DNA from: Arsenophonus fragariae
Lineage (GTDB): Bacteria > Pseudomonadota > Gammaproteobacteria > Enterobacterales > Enterobacteriaceae
Reading direction: 5' to 3'
Assembly (NCBI GenBank): GCA_047291315.1
Contig: JBDPYZ010000011.1
Location: 20,001-84,000, forward strand
DNA length: 64,000 nucleotides
Part shown: positions 55,274-63,295 of the stretch, piece after piece
How the letters are laid out: each line of letters opens with the position of its first letter
How positions within the stretch are numbered: the first letter of the stretch is position 1
The notes under the pieces: generated by a model
Seen by the model: the letters and a program-made list of their open reading frames with translations, nothing else
Told to the model about the DNA's origin: nothing
Databases searched by the model: none
Translations under genes and position numbers: made by a program

Positions 55274-55518
55274 AGATATTTCCTCTTAGGTGCTTGAAGA
55301 GCTTCGTACAGATGTATGTGCTCACTTTTGAAATGGCTAAACATTGCCTTCCAGATATCGTCCCAATCCTCATTATTGAGTTTCTTCATGACTGAGGAAG
55401 GAAGGCAGTCATAGACAGGCTGTACAAGCTCGTTGATTTGTTCATCCAGCCTGTCTTCCCAATAAGCAACTTCTTGTTGTTGTTCGTACCAGTAATCTTG
55501 CATTGCGTAAGGATTCAT
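55270..55518 (-). CDS. Conserved 82-residue early-left protein (prophage 2)
   Basis: Same protein as 26745-26993 with a few substitutions (DEQINELVQ, SSVMKKLNNEDWD, KAMFSHFKSE). ATGA overlap with the annealase is kept. Substitutions are conservative and the frame is open, so it is probably functional. Confidence 0.65.
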   Translation of the reverse strand: MNPYAMQDYWYEQQQEVAYWEDRLDEQINELVQPVYDCLPSSVMKKLNNEDWDDIWKAMFSHFKSEHIHLYEALQAPKRKYL

Positions 55519-55526
55519 GTGGCCTC

Positions 55527-55661
55527 CTATCTTGCTAACAGTAAAACGAGGCTTGCCAACAAAATTATTAGCAAGGTGGGGATAATTTTTAGGGCTCCTT
55601 TTTTAGAGAAGCTGTCACTATTTAAACGATAGCGAATCTCCTGCTGTTTAAGCTGGTTCAT
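55527..55661 (-). CDS. Small membrane protein, 44 residues
   Basis: MNQLKQQEIRYRLNSDSFSK, KKGALKI and the membrane helix IPTLLIILLASLVLLLAR. Intact counterpart of 27002-27136, where codon 6 is a stop. Function unknown. Confidence 0.55.
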   Translation of the reverse strand: MNQLKQQEIRYRLNSDSFSKKGALKIIPTLLIILLASLVLLLAR

Positions 55662-55705
55662 GTTTTTATCTCTTTATTAATTGAAAAGTTAAAAAAGAAG
55701 GTTGA

Positions 55706-56419
55706 TTAAGCTGCGATTTCTGGATTTAACAGTTTTGCTAATTTGGCAAGCCCTTTAGGCGTGATGCGAACCTGTGTTTTAATTTCATTAATGCCATCAG
55801 TTCGGGTAATCGTTGTCACTTTGTGTTCAATCAGTCCCTGTTGAATTTTATCCTGATAACCAATCCAGGGACTACCCAATCGTCTGTAAATCCATTTATT
55901 TTCACTCAGGAAATCAAATAGGTCTTTGGGGCGTAGTTGTAATTGTTTAGCGGCATCAGTCACACACATAGCAGCATCAGATTTAGCGATGTGTTCTAAG
56001 GCGGCTACATCGGGCTTCATTTCTTCTATTTTATGAGCGAGTTCTTTGTTGTGTTTCTTTTCCTGTAATAGGTTTTCCAATACAACAATTTCATCATCAG
56101 GATTAAATCCGAGTAATTTCTCTTGCTCGAGCTGTTGCCATCTGTCGACTAATCTTGCGGTGAATTCAGGACAAAGTTGAGCAACCACAATGATGCTTTC
56201 TCGTTTTCCTTGTTCTCCCTGAAATACATAAACTTCAGTGAAGCGATTTTGGCTATTTGATTGTTTATTCTTAACTTTCTCAGATTGAGGAAGTTGGATA
56301 ATCTCACTCTTAGCCAATGTTTCAATAGTCCGTTTTACGTTGTCGTGACGTTTGTTGACCAGTTCAGTAATCTCAAGGCTGGACATAGTTAAACTTTGGA
56401 AATGTATTAAATTTGACAT
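55706..56419 (-). CDS. Rha-type N-terminal plus KilAC C-terminal antirepressor
   Basis: Start at 56419 (MSNLIHFQSLTMSSLEITEL) after GAGGAATATCC. 237 residues. Residues 1-100 (ITELVNKRHDNVKRTIETLA, TEVYVFQGEQGKRESIIVVA, LCPEFTARLVDRWQQLE) form a Rha-like regulatory domain; a helical linker leads to the KilAC domain (MCVTDAAKQLQLRPKDLFDF, YQDKIQQGLIEHKVTTITRT). Proteins of this make-up are phage antirepressors. It is the only complete antirepressor-type gene of this kind in the window and may control one or both short repressors (inference). Confidence 0.85.
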   Translation of the reverse strand: MSNLIHFQSLTMSSLEITELVNKRHDNVKRTIETLAKSEIIQLPQSEKVKNKQSNSQNRFTEVYVFQGEQGKRESIIVVAQLCPEFTARLVDRWQQLEQEKLLGFNPDDEIVVLENLLQEKKHNKELAHKIEEMKPDVAALEHIAKSDAAMCVTDAAKQLQLRPKDLFDFLSENKWIYRRLGSPWIGYQDKIQQGLIEHKVTTITRTDGINEIKTQVRITPKGLAKLAKLLNPEIAA

Positions 56420-56542
56420 AAGGATATTCCTCAATAATGAAATTGATGAATGATTGCTCCTGAAAAGGGGGCGTTAAGATTAATTAGTGACGTTTGGGTA
56501 TTACTTTTTAGTGGAAATTAAGGTTTATTCGGTAATAACGGG

Positions 56543-57027
56543 TTAGATAAGATTACGCTCAATGCAGATTCTTATTGCCTGTTTTACATTATATACCCCG
56601 AGTTTTTTAATATGTTGCTTATGTGAAATTTAACCGTTCCTGTTTTTATACCCAGTATCATTGCTATTTAAGGATAACTTTTTCCCATACTCACCCAGTA
56701 AATGACCTCGTTTTCACGTCTGGAAAAGGGTTTGGTCTTTTCTATAGGCGGTTTATTCTGACTTTTGCAATTACCCACGATACTAAAATGAAACATTCTT
56801 ACCTGAAAAATTGCGCGTAAGTGGTTAATAGAATCTGTTTCATATATCTTTTTTACCCTTTCAAGCGTTTTTCTGATGGCGATACCCGTAGCAGATTTGA
56901 AATAAGCAATTTGCTTTTCAGGTATTCCCATTGCGTATAAAACCGCGCTTTCAAGTTGCTCGGGAGCAAGTTCTGGAAAGATTTCTTTATAGTGTGTGTG
57001 AGTTGTTGTTCAGTGAGAGGCGACATT
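56543..57027 (-). pseudogene. LuxR-type HTH regulator, decayed
   Basis: Start at 57027 (MSPLTEQQLTH). An extra CA dinucleotide in a CACACA run near 57000 shifts the frame. The rest reads YKEIFPELAPEQLESAVLYA, MGIPEKQIAYFKSATGIAIR, then the LuxR domain FSRRENEVIYWVSMGKSYP, stop, IAMILGIKTGTVKFHISNIL. Small LuxR-type regulators like this occur in early-left regions of lambdoid prophages. Frameshifts and a stop inactivate it. Confidence 0.7.
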
Positions 57028-57217
57028 AGATTACCTCCATAAAAACTTTACAGACAGAGATAACGGTAATAGACTTTTTCATTAGCCTTATTCCTATTAT
57101 GGTAGGTCTAGGGTTAGCTGGCTGTTGGGATTGAAGCTCCCTTCAGTCAGCGATGATTTCTCATTAAGTTCACAATGAGAGTGATTATGTTATACTTCCC
57201 CAAAAGGAGGTATTGTT

Positions 57218-57610
57218 ATGGGTTAAGTTGCATTTGATACACAAGAATTTGTCGAAACATTAGAAAAAGAAGGGCTGCCAAAAAATCAGGCGAAAGCGAT
57301 ATCTATTGCTGTGCGTAAGTCTCATGAGGCGGTTGATGTAGCAACTAAAGCTGATATTGTTGAAGTAAATCGTAATATTGCCGATGTCCGTAAAGATTTA
57401 TCTGCTGAGATAAATTTACGTTTTGAGAAAGTAGATGCACAAATCTCTAATGTTTGTAAAGATATGGCTGTGCGTTTCGAGAAAACTGATGGTCAGGTAG
57501 CGTTGATTCGTAAAGACGTTGAAACTATCGCAGCTGGACTGCTTTTAAAGTTCGGCGGTGTAATAGTTGTGACTATTAGTGCTGCAACGGCAATACTTAA
57601 ATTCTTCTAA
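57218..57610 (+). pseudogene. DUF1640-type coiled-coil membrane protein (nonsense at codon 3)
   Basis: AAAAGGAGG stands 7 bases before ATG-GGT-TAA. After the stop the frame is open for 127 codons: VAFDTQEFVETLEKEGLPKN, then QAKAISIAVRKSHEAVDVAT, coiled coil (RKDLSAEINLRFEKVDAQIS) and a C-terminal membrane helix (GGVIVVTISAATAILKFF). This is the DUF1640/CCDC90-like pattern. Apart from codon 3 (probably CAA to TAA) it is perfect, so the lesion looks very recent. It reads against the pL operon. Confidence 0.7.
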
Positions 57611-57626
57611 TCCCTCTGTTGCAGGT

Positions 57627-57885
57627 TCAGGTCCTGCACAGCCCGCCAATTTCCCGATGTATCTTCATGAGTTTTCGATTTTCTTTTTTCAGGTATTTAT
57701 TTTCTGCTGTTAAATACTGAATTAGTTTTTTTAACGTTTTAGTTTCCTGGTCTTCTTCGTCCCATATCTTAAGATTGACCAGATAACGTGAATCAGAGAA
57801 GTTATGACTGCCATTAGTAACCCCAACTAAGTTACCCATATTGGGGTGTTTTTTTTGGTTACAATGAGTGGATTGTCTAGTTTCA
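57627..57885 (-). pseudogene. Small conserved early-left protein, frameshifted in an A run
   Basis: From 57885: MKLDNPLIVTKKN; then a shift at a run of eight A (57849-57856 on the plus strand as T) into MGNLVGVTNGSHNFSDSRYL and DEEDQETKTLKKLIQYLTAE. Compared with 28323-28592 two bases have been gained at the run. The downstream ATG (57839) could give a 70-residue product. Function unknown. Confidence 0.55.
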
Positions 57886-57914
57886 TGATGTATATTCCTC
57901 CTAAATACAAATAA

Positions 57915-58100
57915 GTTTTAGTGATGTGTGCCTCCCAGTGTCCGATTACAGTCATGACGGACGGGTAAATGCAATCAAACTATATCTAGCTAAAAGTTAG
58001 ATTATATAGCGGTGACTGTCCCGCGAGCGCATAGCCGCATTCACACATTCTGAAACTGATTGGTTGCCTGTCTTTTCACCACATCAGGCTCGGTGGGTCC
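57915..58100. other. Conserved non-coding element, copy 2
   Basis: Counterpart of 29868-30052. The GTCCG...CGGAC hairpin and the central A/T block with CCCGCGAGCGC are preserved; the left arm of the first hairpin is lost in this copy (GTGTG in place of ACTGGG). It again lies upstream of a coiled-coil/zinc-ribbon gene and inside the leftward early transcript. Confidence 0.5.
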
Positions 58101-58169
58101 TCCTGTACCCCTACAGGGAGAAATAAGCTAAAATAATCTCCCCCCCCCTACAGTGATAGAGATTATCAA

Positions 58170-58667
58170 ATGGATATATTATCGGGTGTAACTTTAACCA
58201 AGCAGTGTTATGACCTTTTGAAAGTTATTATTAGCAGCCGTGATGTAGTAATAATCAATCAGTCGGTTGGAGAACTAAGAGAAAAGATTACAGATTTACA
58301 GATGCTTAACGCAGAGCTCGCGAGTCTTTATCATGCAGAGAAACAAATCACAATGGAGCTGACTAATGAAAATGCTAAAATAGAGATATTTGCGAACCAG
58401 TCTGGTAATTATGAAATACATAAGTCTCCGGCGGGGTCGATAGTATATCGGTCTAAACTTTCTGCTAATGATGAGGTCAATCTTCACTACCTTTGCGCAC
58501 ACTGCTACCAAAATAGAGTAATATCGATACTTCAACCAACGGGTGGCAAGACTGATTAGAATGGAAAAATATTTTTCACCTCGATTTGTCATGGTTGTCA
58601 CTACAATTATTTGATGGATTTTCTCGGTGATGATGATATTTATGTTCCATCATTTTCTGGTTTCTAA
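58170..58667 (+). pseudogene. Coiled-coil / zinc-ribbon moron protein, prophage 2
   Basis: ATG at 58170 (MDILSGVTLTKQCYDLLKVI). Residues 30-70 coiled coil (SVGELREKITDLQMLNAELA), then LHYLCAHCYQNRVISIL, a TAG at 58557, and in the same frame TSICHGCHYNYLMDFLGDDD to 58667. CxxC-CxxC makes a zinc ribbon; the stop removes the second pair. Homologous in layout to 30100-30599. Product of 129 residues possible but probably misfolded. Function unknown. Confidence 0.55.
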
Positions 58668-58668
58668 T

Positions 58669-59013
58669 TTCTCGCCGTCACTTTTCCTGAAAGGAGAATA
58701 GGACGCTGATATTTATTTTTAACTGAGTACAAAGCAACCTGTGGCAGACAGCAATTATCAAATGAGTCATAAACTTTAACTCGGCTATACAGTAATGCTA
58801 TCTTAACACGATGTAATACTTTTCCTTTTCTTTCAGTGAAAGGATAGGGCGTTTAGTGCTCGATATTGTTTGTTGCTTAGAGGGTTTGACTGGATTTAAC
58901 GCAGCTTTCAATGCTAGATTGAGTTCTTTATTACGATTATAGGCTTCTTGCCTGGTTCTTCTGTGCTCATTTCTGCGACTACGAGCATTATTATAACCGT
59001 GAAAGTTACACAT
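58669..59013 (-). pseudogene. N: Lambda N-type antiterminator (prophage 2), frameshifted
   Basis: MCNFHGYNNARSRRNEHRRT followed by RQEAYNRNKELNLALKAALN keeps the boxB-binding arginine-rich motif. After RPILSLKE a one-base indel near 58830 shifts the frame (YYIVLR, stop), while the other frame continues KVLHRVKIALLYSRVKVYDS and LLSGKVTARN, matching the intact N at 30602-30952. The truncated 71-residue product keeps the RNA-binding arm but loses the RNA polymerase-binding part. Confidence 0.82.
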
Positions 59014-59166
59014 ATTTACCTCCTGACAATGGGTTTTGGTGGTGTGTGTCGGAGTTTCCGGTTTATAGCCACAGTCCTATTGGGAGAGTTCCCTGGTGTT
59101 GGAATGAATAATCTGACTGTGTTTTGTGTTTTTCACACACCCTAAAACCTACTGTTGTAGGTTGTT

Positions 59167-59197
59167 CACTTTTTCAGCGATATGGTCTTAAAGAGCG
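59167..59197 (-). promoter_or_regulatory. nutL site (prophage 2)
   Basis: Minus strand boxA CGCTCTTTAA (59188-59197) and boxB CGCTGAAAAAGTG (59167-59179), a GAAAA pentaloop on a stem with one G-T pair. Same place relative to N as in prophage 1. Confidence 0.85.
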
Positions 59198-59354
59198 GTA
59201 CTGCTTAACTGTCGTCACTTGCCTTCATGTTCATACGCCTTAGGCTGGCTACTGAGCAACGTCTGGCAAAATTTCAGATAATTCGAAGTATTGTCTGGTT
59301 TTTGCCTGTTACAGTGAGTTGATGGAAATAAATATAAAGCTAATAAAAGAATTT

Positions 59355-59391
59355 TAAAAAAATAAAAAAGCCGCAACTGATAGTGGCCTTT
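59355..59391 (-). terminator. Terminator after the prophage 2 repressor gene
   Basis: On the minus strand GGCC...GGC-containing hairpin (59364-59391) is followed by TTTTTTATTTTTTT. It lies 30-60 bases after the repressor stop. The stem has a mismatch, so strength is uncertain. Confidence 0.5.
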
Positions 59392-59421
59392 ATGATAACT
59401 ATTGTGTATTTATCTTATTAA

Positions 59422-59802
59422 TTAATATTTATTTTTTATAATATAGCGGTTGTAATATTCTTTTAGTTCGTTTAGTCGCATTTCAAAAGCTGATAGCATA
59501 TTACTTCTTTCTGCACTAGGAAGATTTCGAAAGAGATCTAATAATTTTTTTTCCTCTTGAGATAATTCGACAAGATTATTTGCATCCTTTCCAAGTATCC
59601 ATGTCAATGGCATATCAGTTGCAGATGAAAGTTTTATTGCTGCTTCTTTACTTATACTTCCTCGTTTAAACCAGCCATTTACTGATGCGGGACGGACACC
59701 AGTGATCCTAGCCATATCAGCTTTCGATATATGCTTAATTTTAAGTAATTCATTGAGACGTTGAGTGACCAACGGTTCTGTTTCGTTATTCATATTTTTC
59801 AT
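59422..59802 (-). CDS. Short XRE-family repressor (prophage 2)
   Basis: Start taken at 59802 (MKNMNNETEPLVTQRLNELL); ATG at 59793 is also possible. 126 residues. ISKADMARITGVRPASVNGW followed by FKRGSISKEAAIKLSSAT is the helix-turn-helix of P22 C2/HK022-like repressors; the tail LVELSQEEKKLLDLFRNLPS is a short helical segment like the tail of the prophage 1 repressor. The peptidase domain is absent. No Shine-Dalgarno site is visible, and the ATG overlaps an operator palindrome, so translation may be leaderless, as for lambda cI from pRM. Confidence 0.82.
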   Translation of the reverse strand: MKNMNNETEPLVTQRLNELLKIKHISKADMARITGVRPASVNGWFKRGSISKEAAIKLSSATDMPLTWILGKDANNLVELSQEEKKLLDLFRNLPSAERSNMLSAFEMRLNELKEYYNRYIIKNKY

Positions 59803-59883
59803 ACTTATAAGTATAAGCAACATGCTAATGCCACTCAATAGAAGTATATTGTCGTTAGGTATTAGTTTTATACTTATAATTAT
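59801..59883. promoter_or_regulatory. Operator region between repressor and Cro (prophage 2)
   Basis: A perfect 14-base palindrome ATACTTATAAGTAT (59801-59814) and a second copy with one mismatch, ATACTTATAATTAT (59870-59883), flank a weaker site with an AAGTAT half at 59842-59847. Three spaced sites between divergent repressor and cro genes match an OR3-OR2-OR1 layout. The sequence differs from the prophage 1 operators, so the two prophages should be hetero-immune. Confidence 0.75.
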
Positions 59884-59908
59884 CATCTTAAAACTAAGGA
59901 TCTCGAAA

Positions 59909-60145
59909 ATGACTGGACTTGATAAAGCCATTAAACAATTCGGAAGCCAGCGAAAATTGGCTATTGCTTTAGGGGTTGCTCCCGCTTCTTTGAATAGATG
60001 GGTTAAAAAGAATGCTGGTAAAGCTCCACCTAAACGTTTATTACCAATTTATGAGCTTACAGGCATAAAGCCACATGAAATTAGGCCGGATCTTTACCCA
60101 AATCCAACAGATGGTATCCCTGTTGATAAGCAAAATACCATCTAA
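59909..60145 (+). CDS. cro: Cro-like regulator (prophage 2)
   Basis: Start at 59909 (MTGLDKAIKQFGSQRKLAIA) with AAGGA upstream; 78 residues. GSQRKLAIALGVAPASLNRW followed by PPKRLLPIYELTGIKPHEIR is the YdaS/P22-Cro-type helix-turn-helix, ending RPDLYPNPTDGIP. It represses the divergent repressor gene during lytic growth. Intact. Confidence 0.88.
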   Translation: MTGLDKAIKQFGSQRKLAIALGVAPASLNRWVKKNAGKAPPKRLLPIYELTGIKPHEIRPDLYPNPTDGIPVDKQNTI

Positions 60146-60152
60146 GTAACAC

Positions 60153-60187
60153 CGTTCTTTAACATTTTGACTCGCTCTGAATAAGCG
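60153..60187 (+). promoter_or_regulatory. nutR site (prophage 2)
   Basis: boxA CGTTCTTTAACA (60153-60164), identical to that of prophage 1 nutR, then a hairpin CGCT-CTGAATA-AGCG (60173-60187) as boxB, directly after cro. Confidence 0.7.
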
Positions 60188-60252
60188 TTAGAGCCACCAC
60201 AACCTCATAGGAATATTGAGGTAGGGAATTTTATTACTTAAGGATTATAAAC

Positions 60253-60624
60253 ATGGAATATTCAAAAACTATCAAAATCACCTGGAAACCTGAGCACTTC
60301 GAATCTTACTTCTACCAAAAGATGTTTTCAGAAGGGGGCAATAATGGCTTTGCTAAATCACTCGGGATACACCCATCAACAGCGAGTCGGGATAAAACCA
60401 GAATATTTAAATTATCCGGTCAGGTCGTCTCAGAATACGGTTTGCCGAGGCATGTAGTCAGTATGTCTGATTCATCGATACAGGAAGTTGTTATTACGAA
60501 TATATCAGGCGACGAAATACGTAAGCTGATAGATATGCTAGAGCGCTTAAGATTGCCAAAAAAAGAAGCTTCAAGGTTAAAAAACGATGAAGCCTCTAAA
60601 TGTCATGCCGAACGTTGTGTTTGA
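60253..60624 (+). CDS. cII: CII-like transcription activator (prophage 2)
   Basis: Intact 123 residues: MEYSKTIKITWKPEHFESYF, then GNNGFAKSLGIHPSTASRDK as the helix-turn-helix, and a C-terminal SGDEIRKLIDMLERLRLPKK segment. It stands after cro and nutR, the CII/C1 position. The C-terminal third matches the broken CII of prophage 1, while the N-terminal DNA-binding part differs, pointing to recombination within the gene. Confidence 0.7.
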   Translation: MEYSKTIKITWKPEHFESYFYQKMFSEGGNNGFAKSLGIHPSTASRDKTRIFKLSGQVVSEYGLPRHVVSMSDSSIQEVVITNISGDEIRKLIDMLERLRLPKKEASRLKNDEASKCHAERCV

Positions 60625-60692
60625 TTAGTATTTCAAGGAGAAGGAAAAACGCAAATTTCCCTTTATTTTCTTTCAATTTCATCGAGTTCATT

Positions 60693-60866
60693 ATGCCAAA
60701 AAAACGACGATTTATCAATAAAAACCATGAAGAAAGAGTGTATCTAGATAGCCCAGATGGGCTATTGGTTGCTGCATCGAAGAGTAAAGATTTTGCCCGG
60801 CGATTTATATCAAAGTTCAAGAAGTTACAAGGAGATAAAAATGGCTGCAATAGTCACCAGTCTTGA
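60693..60866 (+). CDS. Conserved 57-residue protein between cII and O
   Basis: Start at 60693 (MPKKRRFINKNHEERVYLDS), then PDGLLVAASKSKDFARRFIS. Basic and small. The gene overlaps the O start by 26 bases. The prophage 1 relative has lost its start. No function known. Confidence 0.55.
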   Translation: MPKKRRFINKNHEERVYLDSPDGLLVAASKSKDFARRFISKFKKLQGDKNGCNSHQS

Positions 60867-61632
60867 TGATTACAGAGTTAAAAACGAAGTCAGGGAGAAT
60901 ACCGTGGCTGAGATTGAAAATGGGTATACCAGAATAGCGAATGAGCTACTTGAAGCGATAGCCGGTGCTGATTTAACTGTCAGGCAGATAAAAATCTTAC
61001 TCACTATAGTCAGAAAAACTTATGGCTTCGGTAAAAAGCTTGATCGAATTATCAATACACAAATTGCAGAAATAACAAGTATACATCACACCCATGTTTG
61101 TAAAGCAAAAAATGAAATAATTTCAATGAATATCTTAATTCTGGAAAAGGGAAGGATAGGAATTAACAAAAAAATATTTGAGTGGAATTTCAATATTAGC
61201 CAAAATAGCTAAACATTAGCTAATTCAGCTAATGATAATAAATTAGCTGAGTCAGCTAAACACAAAAGAAATCTTTTAAAGAAAAAAGAAAATACTCCCC
61301 TAACCCCTAATGAGGGGAATGATAAGAAATTAATTTCTAACAATCGAAAAACAAAAATCCCCTATCAGGAAATCCTGCAAGTTTATAACGAGACGGTAGG
61401 TGACAGGTTACCCAATGCAGAATTACTGAACGATAAGCGTAAACGGGCTATCGGTAAATTCTGGAAAGAACTCAAAAATCCTTCGGTTGATGCTGCCAGA
61501 AACTATTTCGGGGTATTTCTTGAAACAGCAAACCATTGGCACTTCGGTGAAAATGACCGAGGTTGGCGAGCGAGTTTTGATTATCTGCTAAGGCCAAACA
61601 CGGTAACAAAAACAAGGGAAGGTGCGTTATGA
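60841..61632 (+). pseudogene. O: Lambda O-type replication initiator, nonsense in the origin region
   Basis: MAAIVTSLDDYRVKNEVREN, then NGYTRIANELLEAIAGADLT and RQIKILLTIVRKTYGFGKKL match the lambda O N-terminal winged helix. A TAA at 61210-61212 (inside the first iteron) stops the frame at 123 residues. The same frame then continues without a break to 61632, with KIPYQEILQVYNETVGDRLP and NHWHFGENDRGWRASFDYLL, the O C-terminal domain that contacts the helicase. The N-terminal DNA-binding half can still be made. Confidence 0.82.
61196..61259. promoter_or_regulatory. Candidate prophage origin: three 17-base palindromic iterons inside O
   Basis: TTAGCCAAAATAGCTAA (61196-61212), TTAGCTAATTCAGCTAA (61216-61232) and TTAGCTGAGTCAGCTAA (61243-61259) share TTAGC...GCTAA arms; the third is a perfect 8-bp inverted repeat around one base. 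An A-rich stretch follows to about 61300. In lambda the origin is also a set of ~18-base palindromic iterons plus an AT-rich segment in the middle of O. Confidence 0.82.
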
Positions 61633-63016
61633 TAAACCAGGTGCCCAATAACGGCCCTGCTGAGCAAAGTGTTATCGGTGGTTTGCTGATAGACCCGATG
61701 AGTGATAATGCCTTGAGGGTGTTTTCACTACTAAGCCCAGAAGACTTTTACGCCGTTCATCACAGATTAATTTATGCAGAAATACGCGCCATGAGCCGGA
61801 AACTTCAGGCTATCGGTATTATCACGGTGGATGAAGCATTATCTAAAAATGGAATGGCTCAAAAGGCTGGCGGCTTTGCTTATCTTGCTGAGATAGCAAA
61901 AAATATACCTAGTGCGGCAAACATAATCAGTGATGCAAAAAGTATCAAAGAGTGTGCGGCAGGTCGCTATATGGTGGAAAAAGCCATTGAAATTCAAAAC
62001 TGTTTATTCAGCCTAATGCGCTAGGATTTGCTGATAAAATCGATATGATGCAATGTCTGGTGGATGATGCGGTAAAATTTAGTAGAGTTGGTCACAAGAC
62101 AGGCTTTCGGCGGATTGATGATGTATTGGACGATGTGTTTACAGACATCTGCGATCGTCAAGACAATCCTGAAAAGTATTGCGGACTCAAAACGGGTTTT
62201 AATGATTTTGACAACTTACTGAAGCTTAAGCAAATTGTTAATGGTTCGCTATTTGTAATTGGAGCACGCCTTAAGATGGGTAAAACGACTGTACTTATTG
62301 AAATGGCGAAAAATGTGTCTAATCAAGGGAAAGCGGTGCTGTTGTTTAGTATGGAAATGACGGATTGCCAGTTAGCTGAGCGAACACTGAGCCAGCAATC
62401 CAATCTCAATTCAAATCGGTTTTATGAGAAACTGGAAGAGCATGAATGGGATGAGTTATGTAATGCGATTGGCAGACTCAAGCAATGTCCTAATATCTGG
62501 ATTGATGATACGCCTGCCATGAGCTTGCACCACATACAGTCAGAATGCCGAAAAATAAAACGTAAAATAGGGGATATTGGGTTTATTGGTGTTGGTTATT
62601 TAACTCTTATGCAGACTGAGAAAGCTGACAGAAACGATTTGGCCTACGGAAATATCACCAAAGGGCTAAAAGTTTTGGCAAAAGAATTAAATACTGTCGT
62701 CGTGTTATTAACGCAATTAAACCGGAGTTTAGAGCAACGCATCAACAAAAGACCTGTGCCCAGTGACAGCCGAGATACAGGGCAAATTGAACAGGATTGC
62801 GATTATTGGTTAGGGATTCATCGGGAATCTGTTTATGACACGGAAGCAGATAAGACATTGACAGAATTAATCTTGCGGTTAAACCGGCATGGGAAAACGG
62901 GCACGGTTTATGTCGACCAAAAAGGACTGTGTGTTTTCTCTGTTGACCAGCATTTAGCCGCAGCAAAAAGCCAGCCTAAAAAAGAACCTAAGCGTTATTC
63001 AGACAAGAAGTTTTAA
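61629..63016 (+). pseudogene. DnaB-type replicative helicase, one frameshift
   Basis: N-terminal domain NNGPAEQSVIGGLLIDPMSD and YAVHHRLIYAEIRAMSRKL (61629-62024); a one-base shift near 61998, then the RecA-like domain with GLKTGFNDFDNLL, Walker A GARLKMGKTTVL, LLFSMEMTDCQLAERTLSQQ, VVLLTQLNRSLEQR and DTGQIEQDCDYWLGIHR. Like P22 gp12, it would replace host DnaB at the phage origin. In the Walker B block FIGVGYLTLM the Asp of the usual VDYLTLM is Gly. Frameshift and this change suggest inactivity. Overlaps the end of O by 4 bases. Confidence 0.88.
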
Positions 63017-63029
63017 TCAGGACACCCCA

Positions 63030-63287
63030 ATGAAATACCTTATCAAAGCAACCATTGTTAAAAATGGTGGCGCACCTGTGTATTGGCAGCGTTATAGTGA
63101 CAGGAAACTCTCAAAACAGGATTGTCTGAAAATGTTATCAGAGACATCAATCTTCAGAATGCAATTCGGGGAGATTAATTATCACTGGACGGTTGACAGA
63201 GTCAGTGTGGGAAAGCGTGACAAATTACCCCAGGTGTCAATAGAAAATTTTACCTGTCATCCGCTAAACCCCACCCAAATTAAATAG
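63030..63287 (+). CDS. Conserved 85-residue prophage protein
   Basis: MKYLIKATIVKNGGAPVYWQ, then RYSDRKLSKQDCLKMLSETS and KRDKLPQVSIENFTC. Follows the helicase gene by 13 bases. The related sequence at 34384-34629 is broken. No known function; probably a nin-region protein. Confidence 0.6.
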   Translation: MKYLIKATIVKNGGAPVYWQRYSDRKLSKQDCLKMLSETSIFRMQFGEINYHWTVDRVSVGKRDKLPQVSIENFTCHPLNPTQIK

Positions 63288-63295
63288 GCAAAAAT

